Positions 11,470 through 19,322 of a stretch of DNA of 64,000 nt are shown piece after piece. Numbering within the stretch: position 1 is the stretch's first letter; every line of letters begins with the position of its first letter. The notes beneath the pieces were generated by a model. It was not told the origin of the DNA. It saw nothing but the letters and a program-made list of their open reading frames with translations, and did no database searches. The position numbers and the translations under genes are program-made. This stretch comes from Serripes groenlandicus (taxonomy: Eukaryota; Mollusca; Bivalvia; Cardiida; Cardiidae): positions 5,725,724-5,789,723 of the forward strand of contig JASEVX010000005.1 in the NCBI GenBank assembly GCA_031761405.1. Direction: 5' to 3'.

Positions 11470-13011
11470 TTATAATATATAAACTTTAACTCAGTATATG
11501 AAATAAGTTAGTATTTATCGATGCATCACGCTTGAGAATTGTACACTTGTTTTTTATGTAACACACTATAACCAACCTTCTAAACCTTAGTCTTACAACA
11601 TAACATGTAGGTCACATTTTTATATTTCAAGAAAGAAAGCAACTTAGCACCCGTAGATGTATCGATGGTGCATATTTGGTAAATTAACACATACAAACGA
11701 CATTTATCCCTTCCCGTATGCAGAGGCGTTTTTACTCATCAGCAATGGACGACTTTTGAAAACAATGTGGCAAAAGGAGAAATTAGCAACTTCACCACTC
11801 ACCACAATAGTTTCCACTATATTCAAGTCTTCTGCTGCAGATTCGTTGTATGTGGGAATGGACCCAACGTGGATGCGACACAATGGGTAGGTATAGTAAT
11901 GGGTCTTTTCAGGTCAAAGGGAAGCAACTCGGATCGGCTTTGTCGGACAGAGATTTCTTCCAGTAAAATTCACTGCGGGATAAGGGTGACCTTTGATTTG
12001 ACCTCATAGCTTCAACAATTGGAAGACCAACCTATAGTGCTGTGTGTGCCTTTTTAGTAGTTGTGCGAATGAACTCTAATTTAATACATGTTTCTGAATT
12101 AATTGGAGTGTTGACCATAGTCCATAAAGCTATAATGGTTGTCAATGGAATATGAATTGCTTCCATCAGACCTTTCTTCTAACTCAGCTGAAGTGAGCTA
12201 AAATGATTCAAAGTTGCTTGGCGTATCATACATAAACTTAGAATTGATAGAATTGATGAAGACATTTCTTACAAAACTCTCGATGGGGACTCAACTGATG
12301 TCCACGCTGAAGGTATAGAAGGTCGTTGCTGCAGATGCGACTATATGAGGGAAGGGGGGTAAAGACGTACATATGTTTACCTTATCAAGCTCTACACTAT
12401 TCACAAATTACTTGTACAAGCTTGTTAGAAGATTCTGACAACTTGTATAGATTCTGATAATTGATTCTGATAATTGACAATGTGATCTGAACCTACACTG
12501 TTCTAAGAAAGACTAATATGTACCTTTTCTCATGCATTGGCTCATACATATTGACTAAAAGGTCAGAACAAGTTTGATATTTTCGAGTAATACCGAATAT
12601 AAACCCTTTCCCTCATACAACAAATCTGAAGCAAATGACTTTGAAATTGTCTGGAGAGAAATATTGAAAATATCTTTATATAAAAGTTTATCTTTAGAAT
12701 AGAGTTGAATATTTTCAAAAGTCGTCTGCTGCAGAGTTATTAACTTGCCAGGCCCCTTTGGTTTACAGAGGTCAAATGTCAGCTCACCTTTGTTCGAATG
12801 TGTTGTACGCCAATGCATACTGGCTGTACTCGTCCATATGGGGGAGGTAGAGGGTACCTTGTAGTTTATCTGACAGATGGGTCATGTCCTCCTGTGAAGG
12901 GTAACAAGTGTCCGCGAATTTACATCGGGAGTTTATTGTATTCTCGAATGTAGTATTCATGGCAAGCAAACACGAGAAGTGGGTTACTAGTAGTAGGGTA
13001 GTTATATGCAT
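4012..13011 (-). CDS. Berberine bridge enzyme-like FAD-linked oxidase, five exons, secreted
   Basis: Exons join as 13011-12788, 10393-10138, 8004-7870, 6920-6236 and 4442-4012. Every junction has GT/AG and matching phase, giving 1731 nt and 576 residues. Residues 1-17 form a signal peptide. The FAD_binding_4 domain runs from about residue 76, with the flavin-linking His110 in RSSGHCYLG, a Gly-rich run GGYTLGGGHS (179-188) and DLFWAVRGGGGGTFGVV in exon 4. The BBE C-terminal domain holds YFNEASKND (500-508) and KYDPINFF. The family oxidises alcohols, sugars or amines with O2, using covalent FAD. Ala173 occupies the position where bicovalent members have Cys, so only the His link is expected. 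The last ~19 residues are hydrophobic after a Gly/Ser-rich segment, suggesting GPI anchoring. Substrate unknown. Introns are full of MITEs. Poly(A) candidates (AATAAA on the minus strand) lie near 3750. Confidence 0.9.
4542..4786. mobile_element. MITE family C copy, 245 bp
   Basis: The left end is TGAGCCGTCCCACGAGAAAC and the right end is its inverted counterpart (GTGGAACGGTTCA). The interior has palindromic GATCAGCCTGCGCA-type segments. It lies in intron 4 of the oxidase. Other copies are at 5037, 18743, 41772 and 54296. Confidence 0.8.
5037..5287. mobile_element. MITE family C copy, 251 bp
   Basis: The inverted ends are perfect over the outer 17 bp (TACATATGAGCCGTTCC), making this the best-preserved copy. 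It is in intron 4 of the oxidase, about 250 bp from the 4542 copy and in the same overall layout. Confidence 0.85.
5514..5714. mobile_element. MITE family A copy
   Basis: A full-length copy with inverted ends TTAACCCTTTCCCTCATA / TATGAGGGAAAGGGTTAA and inner inverted CTGCAGCAGACG / CGTCTGCTGCAG boxes. It is in intron 4 of the oxidase. This is the reference copy for the family. Confidence 0.9.
6236..6920 (-). CDS. BBE-like oxidase exon 4
   Basis: It starts after acceptor TTCAG with IVLANGHIATC, continuing directly from exon 3. It carries the DLFWAVRGGGGGTFG block and most of the substrate domain. It ends at donor GGGG|GTAAGT with one leftover nucleotide, so length mod 3 fits exon 5. Confidence 0.9.
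7449..7523 (-). repeat. tRNA-like SINE head, degenerate
   Basis: On the minus strand it reads GCCTCGGTTGCTCAGTCGG followed at tRNA spacing by a weak B box (GAGATTTCGAACTC). The B box has lost the GGTTC consensus, so this is more likely a decayed SINE head than a tRNA gene. It lies in intron 3 of the oxidase. Confidence 0.5.
7680..7748 (+). repeat. tRNA-like SINE head, degenerate
   Basis: GGTGGTGTATTGGAAGAG resembles the A-box region of the SINE at 3560, and GGTCAAACCCCGGCC a damaged B box. It ends in GGACCATACAAA like the other heads here. Confidence 0.5.
7870..8004 (-). CDS. BBE-like oxidase exon 3
   Basis: A 45-codon exon in phase 0 on both sides: acceptor TTTCAG, donor CAG|GTAAAG. It encodes the Gly-rich FAD-binding stretch (GGYTLGGGHS) and ends in AVDNVLEFQ, a canonical block of this family. 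Ala173 replaces the second flavin-linking Cys of bicovalent members. Confidence 0.9.
8762..8951. mobile_element. MITE family B copy, 190 bp
   Basis: The ends are TTAACTCTTTCAGCGCCAA and its inverted counterpart (CGGCGCTGAAAGTGTTAA). The interior shares GCAAACAATACAGATTCAGG and the GGAAGAGTCTACTTTAAA block with the copy at 24197, which is inverted. It lies in intron 2 of the oxidase. Confidence 0.8.
9793..9850. repeat. Two perfect 29-bp tandem copies
   Basis: The unit GCGTGCTTCAAATGCGTCG... occurs twice with period 29 and no mismatch, about 35 bp left of the palindromic element at 9886. Confidence 0.9.
9886..10128. mobile_element. 243-bp palindromic element next to a splice donor
   Basis: Both ends carry TTAA plus about 75 bp of inverted repeat containing GTTAGGGCCATCGT and TTTCGCGGTTTCGACC. 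The interior is built from short GCGATGCGA / TCGCATCGC words. TTAA at both ends could be a target duplication. It lies in intron 2 of the oxidase, 9 bp from the end of exon 2. No protein is encoded. Confidence 0.85.
10138..10393 (-). CDS. BBE-like oxidase exon 2 (flavinylation His)
   Basis: The acceptor TTAG|G completes the split Arg codon and leads into YPGLIVMVQSAND, the start of the FAD-binding domain. RSSGHCYLG carries the predicted FAD-linking His110. The exon ends at IDIYKK with donor AAG|GTGGGT, in phase 0. A 243-bp palindromic element ends only 9 bp from this exon end. Confidence 0.9.
10503..10687. mobile_element. MITE family A copy, decayed
   Basis: Decayed ends (CCTTTCCCATATA left, GGTTAA right) with the diagnostic GCAGCAGAC box, a GCCACATAGTTTTCAAAA segment and a CAGAGGCATCAGAAAGCG end. 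Confidence 0.75.
10852..11081. mobile_element. MITE family A copy
   Basis: TTAACCCTTTCTCTCATA left end and TATGAGGGAAAGGGTT right end. The centre is the self-complementary GAAATTGCTCGTTTTGAGCAATTTC hairpin segment flanked by GGCAAAAGGA. It lies in intron 1 of the oxidase. Confidence 0.85.
11363..11470. repeat. TA microsatellite with a 41-bp duplication
   Basis: Two copies of TTTAAAGAGATAATAATATA... each run into (TA)n; the second run is about 20 repeats. It lies in intron 1 of the oxidase. Confidence 0.9.
11704..11862. mobile_element. MITE family A copy, shortened
   Basis: CCCTTCCCGTATGCAGAGGCG at the left and TTCTGCTGCAGATTCGTTG...TGTGGGAATGG at the right, with a CAATGTGGCAAAAGGAGAAA centre. 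A further right-half fragment lies at 12310-12362. Confidence 0.75.
12600..12747. mobile_element. MITE family A copy, shortened
   Basis: AAACCCTTTCCCTCATACAAC at the left and CAAAAGTCGTCTGCTGCAGAG at the right; the central hairpin is lost. It lies in intron 1, about 40 bp from the donor of exon 1. Confidence 0.75.
12788..13011 (-). CDS. BBE-like oxidase exon 1
   Basis: The ATG at 13011 opens MHITTLLLVTHFSCLLA, a good signal peptide, then a Cys-containing N-terminal region typical of the family. The exon ends at donor AAG|GTGAGC with two nucleotides of a split Arg codon. The in-frame sequence upstream of this ATG is a low-complexity AAAT/GATA repeat, so this start is preferred. Confidence 0.85.
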
Positions 13012-13040
13012 TTTCTTTTTGCTGAAAACATATGAAATAA

Positions 13041-13137
13041 TATATAGGATAAATAAATAGATAAATAAATAAATCTGAAAAAAGATGAAATAATATATAA
13101 GTAAATAAATAGATAAATAAATAAATAAATAAATGAT
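13041..13137. repeat. AAAT/GATA tetranucleotide microsatellite
   Basis: Two blocks of AAATAAATAGATAAAT-type repeats lie just upstream of the oxidase start codon, in its 5' flank or 5' UTR. Confidence 0.9.
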
Positions 13138-13289
13138 TAAATAGATGAATACAGAATGAACAGTAACCATCATTGAGAGTCTTTTGCATTTCTTCGGAAT
13201 CATTTAAACAGTATTAATTTATCACATAAAGCCAGCCCTCTCTGGGAGTTTCAAAATCCCATTACATAAATAACATATGACACTATATA

Positions 13290-13407
13290 AATATCATATG
13301 GCAGCATGTGTGCCGAGAGCAGAATGTCACCCGAGGCGTAACCCGAGGGTGACATTCTGTTTCGAGGGTTGACAATATCAATGTCACACATGCTGCCATA
13401 TGATATA
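13290..13407. repeat. Palindromic element
   Basis: The outer arms pair ATATCATATGGCAGCATGTG with its complement (CACATGCTGCCATATGATAT). An inner hairpin pairs CAGAATGTCACCC with GGGTGACATTCTG. It lies about 280 bp upstream of the oxidase start. Confidence 0.85.
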
Positions 13408-13410
13408 GAG

Positions 13411-13567
13411 GATAATTGTTTGTTTCAGTGTATTATCGAAATTTCTTTCATCGAGTGAAAAGCAAAGGTGATATTTTCAAGAGTGGCGTAGCCACGAGTG
13501 AAAATATAACCCTTTGCTTTTCACGAGATGAAAGAAATTTCGATAATACACTGAAACAAATAATTAT
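13411..13567. repeat. Palindromic element, adjacent to the previous one
   Basis: Arms of about 45 bp (TTTGTTTCAGTGTATTATCG... and inverse), then inner AAAAGCAAAGG / CCTTTGCTTTT, around a GGCGTAGCC centre. It begins within 5 bp of the previous palindrome's end. Confidence 0.85.
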
Positions 13568-14225
13568 TCTATTTATTTTATGCTTCAAATAAAGATTTTT
13601 GAAAGTACGGAGGTGTAAAAAGTCGATGACTTGGTAATGCATTCCCCGTTAAGAGCCCCAAACCGATTTACACTAGCGTAGTAATCTCCAGGTGCAGAAT
13701 TAAAAACAATGCGGCGGCCATTGAAATTGTTAAGCAGGTCTCGCTAAAAAAAAAAAGTGTCTATTTTAACCATTTCTTTTAAATGTAAAGGATATTAATT
13801 ATTTCAATTGTCAAATAATCACGGAGATTTCTTGGATGGAAGTCTTTTGCGAAGGAAATTATGTTTTATATCGCTTATCGGCGAAGAAAAAAACCCAAGT
13901 CAAAACGGGTCGACTTGATCGACCAAGATGGCTAGATCTTTATTGATAATGAAAACAAGCGACGTTCATTATTCATATATCATAGGAATATGCCTACTCT
14001 AAAGCTCTATTCTTACGATCACGATACATCTGATTTATTCGATGCCTGCTACTCGTTATATTTCGCATATATGTTTATACTATGCCTGCAAACATATAAA
14101 CGCAAATAGGACGATGTGTAAATATGAAAATCTAGCTTCATTCCCGTGTTCCTCCCGTGTAAACCTTATTGAAACACTCCTCATTATAGCCATCTAAGTA
14201 CAACTATCCACAATAGTTATAGGTT

Positions 14226-14378
14226 ATTTAACAGTGTTCTGTACAATACGGATATATATTTGGACGAGTACACAGCTTGGAAAATCATATTGGACGAGCC
14301 GCTAGGCGAGTCCAATATGATTTTCCAAGCTGTGTACGAGTCCAAATATATTCCGTATTGTACAGAACACTGTTAAAT
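14226..14378. repeat. 153-bp near-perfect palindrome
   Basis: Both arms, about 70 nt each, run from ATTTAACAGTGTTCTGTACA at the outside to TTGGACGAGCC / GGCGAGTCCAA at the centre with very few mismatches. Degenerate pieces of the same arm occur at 14399-14470 and 15040-15110. Confidence 0.9.
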
Positions 14379-15853
14379 GATCTTTTTATTCCATACCTCG
14401 ACTTTTCCCCCAAAATATATTTTGTATTGTGCAGAATAATGTTAAAAAATGACCTTTTTATGTTATACCCTATATACGATTCCCACAACGGTGAACAAAA
14501 AATGATGTTACACCCCTGTAAGTCTAAACATAGATTATTGGGTTCCGAATAAAATTTCCTTTGCATCACGATTTTCATTGGTCGGTACAGACCACATGAC
14601 CTTTGTCTTTTAGTTTCGTCTATCACTACGTCACTTTTGTCATATCCTTATATTACGTCATGCACGTTCCAATGACGTCAATTTAACCAAAAAACTGTCA
14701 AGTAAAAACTCCGGAGATAACTGTTAAGTTGAACAGCACTTATTTCTTCCAGTTCCCTTGTTTCTGTCGGCACGGCCTGCGCTAACCACCTTTTGAATAT
14801 TCCTACATCACTTTTAGTTTTTTTCACAGTGTTTTTTGGTTTCTGTTCAATTACAGTCATCTATTTCAGAATCGGATAACATTTTAGTTTCAGTGTTACT
14901 CCTTGTTTGCAAACGACAATAATGATCCGGTGACAACAGGAGCTTTATCGTAACGCTTTATCTAGAGCGCCTGTCGATTCAGACTTTCATTCGGAACCTT
15001 TTCACGCGCTTCGGTCTTTATCATAGGTTTAACATGGGACCTGTGAATCGTACAATACGAAAAGAATACGGGTTATTTTGTACGCGCGTGCGTCCCGATA
15101 CGGAAATATATTGTACGGTCACATGATTCGAATGAGCGTCTACGATTGGACGTATAAATTAGGTATAGAATAATAATTAATATCAAAACCATTCGAGCTA
15201 CGTAACTATATTGCATACACTATCTAAGCAACATTGATCTACAGTAAGGTACAGGTTCTTGCATACATGTAGAAGAATATGTCAATGTGTGTATTCATTG
15301 AATGACGTCACTGGTAAAGGGAAGTAAAGCTTGCCAATCTACGTACTTTCAATCATATCTCGTTTCCCTTGTTGTATTATGTGTAACTCTTTTAGATATG
15401 ACATACTTATTCTAATACCAGTGACACAATACGATTTTAAAATCACTACCACCCGGAACGTAGATAAGATATCTTATATACGTTTCTGCTACAACTATCA
15501 TTTACATATAAACATTGACTTGTGTTGATTCACGTCATTAAATGTAGGCCTTATGGGGCATATTCAATGTGTTATCACATATTTAGATGCACAGACCATC
15601 TTTATTGTGTCGACAAATTAATTTCCACTCGTTTTGAGACTCATTTTTTTCATAAATTCTGTCAACAACATGGAGAAAAAATGTTGTTCCGTCAATTAAA
15701 AAGTCATAATCTCACTGGTTTCACAAGTGAAATTATAGGATTATTATTTTATGAGAAATTTCTATAATTCATCAGTGGGCATGAAAGAAAATATAAGTAA
15801 ACTCCATAATTAAACAAATATAAATCATGAAAGAAAGTAGTTCCGGCAAAAAA

Positions 15854-15922
15854 TGGTAATTTCACTGCTTGAAAAGTGGTAATTTCACTGTTTGAAAATG
15901 GTAATTTCACTGTTTGAAAAAG
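15854..15922. repeat. Three tandem copies of a ~24-bp unit
   Basis: TGGTAATTTCACTGTTTGAAAA occurs three times in a row with small length differences. Confidence 0.85.
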
Positions 15923-15980
15923 TGGATTACCAGTTTCTATTTCACTGAGATATCTCTATAATCCATCGATAGGCATTAAA

Positions 15981-16458
15981 TAAATAGAGATTATTCAACT
16001 TATTTTTTGAAAGATAAGAATATTATTCACGAGCCGTCTCGTGGATGGGAGTGACGTCACGAGTGGCTCCTCCCATTCACAAGACGGCGAGATTTTTTCT
16101 TTGACGGCGAGAATTGTAGTAGATTATAAAAATTTATATCCTTATCTTTGATTGCGCATGCGTGCCCCTCCCTTTTTTCCATGGCCACGCCTCATCCGAA
16201 AATAATGCGCAAAGTAGGTAAAACTACAAACAATATTCCACAGTAAATATAAACTATGGTTGAGGACACGTATTTAAAAATGTAATGTATTACAACAAAT
16301 AACAATGAAATGTAATAAACAGATTATTCAACTCATTTTTTCAAATATTAGAATATAATTCACTCGCCGTCTTGTGAGTGGGAGGAGCCACTCGTGACGA
16401 GACGGCTCGTGAATTATATTCTTATCTTTCAAAAAATAAGTTGAATAATCTCTATTTA
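15981..16458. mobile_element. 478-bp TIR element
   Basis: The ends are a ~61-bp inverted repeat (TAAATAGAGATTATTCAACT... through ...CGAGCCGTCTCGT) with very few mismatches. The interior has a second inverted pair around GTGGGAGGAGCCACTCGTGA. There is no coding sequence, so it is a MITE-like non-autonomous element. Confidence 0.85.
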
Positions 16459-16929
16459 TTATACCGAACAAAATTAAGTGACGTCACTGATGTATGCTGT
16501 ATGACGTCACTGCTGTATGTGTATAAGGGAGGCAATCACGCCATGATTTAGATAAAATATTGAAGCAGTTATTTGCCCTTATATGACATTCAAAATATCA
16601 CTGCGGTCACATGATCTGACAGTCAATTTTCGCTTGGTCACGTGTCAAAAAGGTTGAAAATGTTTCTGATAGTCAAAATATCTCTTTTTCGGATAATGGG
16701 ATTTTACCATTGAAGACAAAAGTGAGGTATAATAATACTAATTATCATATGACATTTCTAGTTTGGTTTCCAGTCTTACGCTCAAGTCTTTGTTACAACG
16801 CGGAAACCAAACTATGAAATGACGTAACTAAAGCGGTTTGACGTCATAACGTTAGTCACTTTGTCGCCCAAACTGGCAAAGTTCATGTAGAAATATGGTA
16901 AACGTTATTAAAAAATTTTTTTTTCGAAA

Positions 16930-17928
16930 TGTGCCTCACACCACAGGCGTCCGAATTTCTATTACAGCCAAAAATGCGGAAAATCACACAATACCTCGTT
17001 AAAATACTCAAAGAGTCTCTCTATATTGTCTATACGCTTTGATAAAAATGATCGTAATGGTAATATAGGGAATCTCGCTCGTGTTGCTATAAATAGCCCC
17101 TCTATATTTCCATATAGTGTTATAATGATGAGGTGTGCAACGGCATCTTACACCACAGGCGTCCGAATTTCTATCACAGCAAAAAATGCGGAAAAAATAC
17201 TCAATACCTCGTTAAAAAACTCAAAAAGTCTCTCTATATTGTCCATACGTACAAATACGCCGGCGTTTTTAAGCTTAATGTTCATTATATTTGGAAATTT
17301 GCAGTTGTCCTTACCGCCATGCGCTGACGTCACAATTTGCAGCGACAGATTAATCAAACAACGATTTAAAACACGGTCTAAAAAATATCTATTATACTTC
17401 TTTCGAAAACATACAAATAAATACCGTATTTTTTATGAATAATATTATTTTTGGAAGAAAAATGATTAAATGCCAACCCAAACAAACATTGCTCAGGTAC
17501 AATCATCTAAAAAAGCGCGTCATTTCGCGTTAAATAGTCGTTGCGGAACGTGATTAGTGTGACGTCAGCGCATGGCGGTAAGGACAACTGCAAATTTCCA
17601 AATATAATGAACATTAAGCTTAAAAACGCCGGCGTATTTGTCGGTTGGCAAATATTGATGTGGTGGATCACGAGAAAAATCATTTATGAACCTGTCTCTA
17701 CCTGGGACCAGGTCGTTTAAGACGTTTTTTCTGCGGGAATTATAGCCCGAATCGAGCGAGGGGGTAAAACACCGTTGCACACCTTGTCATTATTATCACA
17801 CTATATGGACGTGTAGAGGGGCTATTTATAGTAACACGTGAGGAATTCCCCGTATTATTACGATCATTTTTATCACAGCGTATAGACAATATAGAGAGAC
17901 ATTTTGAGTTTTTTAACGAGGTATTGAG
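16930..17928. repeat. Composite foldback repeat
   Basis: Blocks beginning ACACCACAGGCGTCCGAATT (about 16938 and 17150) and TCTCTCTATATTGTC (about 17013 and 17230) occur twice directly. Sequence at 17249-17345 is inverted at 17558-17641 (GCATGGCGGTAAGGACAAC), and the GCCCCTCTA block recurs inverted near 17815. The right side runs into the assembly gap. Confidence 0.75.
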
Positions 17929-18128
17929 NNNNNNNNNNNNNNNNNNNNNNNNNNNNNNNNNNNNNNNNNNNNNNNNNNNNNNNNNNNNNNNNNNNNNNNN
18001 NNNNNNNNNNNNNNNNNNNNNNNNNNNNNNNNNNNNNNNNNNNNNNNNNNNNNNNNNNNNNNNNNNNNNNNNNNNNNNNNNNNNNNNNNNNNNNNNNNNN
18101 NNNNNNNNNNNNNNNNNNNNNNNNNNNN
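17929..18128. other. Assembly gap, 200 N
   Basis: Exactly 200 undetermined bases inside the foldback repeat. The round number suggests a placeholder of unknown true length. Confidence 0.98.
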
Positions 18129-18742
18129 TGACTGAAACCTGAGAACCTGTTTTTAAGGTATTTCGCAACAGGTTAAAATCTATCCTACCTTTTGATATGC
18201 AAATTACATTAATTCAGCCGTGAATGACACACTGTTCATGGTTTTTACGGTTCAGTTTTAATGAGCAAAATAGTGACGTTACATCTAAAAGCATAAATGC
18301 ATGTATTATATATAGATCTTTGTCTATATAGCTTTTTTAAAACACACACTTATACCCACTGAAATATGACCAACAATGATCTATTTAAGTTCACATTTGA
18401 CCCGTATACTTCAGGACATGATTACAAAGTATATAACCAACGATTTTTTTGTTTAACAAGAGATTGCCCTATATATGTTTTATACACCCGTCACGCCTGT
18501 CTGCTCACAGGTAACTTATAGTCAATAATCACTGTATTGGATCCACAACGGTATACGGAGTTTATGTATGACCGCTACATGAACAAGTGATTTTTCGACT
18601 CGAACGCATGTTAAAATTAATTATTTATACAAGTTTGAAGCTTTATTTTGAAATGATCATAATTTTATTGGTATTTTCACAAAGAAAACCAAACATACAC
18701 ACGTAACGATATTAATGCCTCGTTTAGGTGAGAAACTAAATA

Positions 18743-18964
18743 TGAGCCGTCCCGCGAGAAAACCAACATTATGGCCTCTGCACATACTGATTCGGGCCGA
18801 CACATCTCAGGGGGATAGAGGTATAGAGTTATGATTCCTGAAACAGAAAATCCATAGGAGGCGAAACGTGTCTTTCCGGGTAAGCTTGCACGGCATGCTT
18901 AAGCTGATCCGGGTCGATAATTTACGCAGAGGCCACAATGTTGGTTTGCTCGCGGGACGGCTCA
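18743..18964. mobile_element. MITE family C copy, 222 bp
   Basis: TGAGCCGTCCCGCGAGAAAAC at the left and GCTCGCGGGACGGCTCA at the right. It holds the family's internal GACACATCTC...CCTCCTATGG-type segment in inverted orientation. Confidence 0.85.
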
Positions 18965-19291
18965 CATTACTGCTCGCTGGTATGGTAAAGATACGAAGTG
19001 GGATTGGACCGGGTATGTAGACCCGGGGTGTGTAACGGTTTTGCAACTTAAACAGGTTCCAAACCCGTCGCGAAGCTGTAGGTCTACCATAATATAGCAA
19101 CACACGAACATGTGTGGCGGTCATTGCGGATATTTCCAAGCCTCTGCCCACCGCTGTAGATTCATAACGGTGGTACTCTAATAGTACACTTGAAATTTGG
19201 GCTACAATCAGAGAGATCCCTTAGATGTTTTACTCGGACCATATTCTGGAAGATGACATAACTCAACATTGTTATTTCCTAAAAACAAAAA

Positions 19292-19321
<30 letters not shown>
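19292..19321. repeat. Run of 30 guanines
   Basis: An uninterrupted G run immediately left of the truncated LINE. It may be a real insertion-junction tract or a sequencing/assembly artefact. Confidence 0.9.

Positions 19322-19322
<1 letters not shown>

Larger units (their letters stand above)
14673..17567. other. Cluster of eight TGACGTCA palindromes
   Basis: TGACGTCA starts at 14673, 15303, 16052, 16479, 16502, 16839, 17325 and 17560. This is the full cAMP-response-element octamer. Some copies lie inside repeats and two are mirrored in a foldback pair, so the cluster is partly a by-product of repeats. Regulatory activity is not shown. Confidence 0.4.

Noticed and set aside
17026..17442. 138-codon plus-strand frame
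   Set aside because: It lies in direct and inverted repeat blocks and mirrors frames in the inverted copy; no family motif.
18807..19151. 114-codon minus-strand frame
   Set aside because: Most of it is translation of a family C MITE and its flank; no protein motif.
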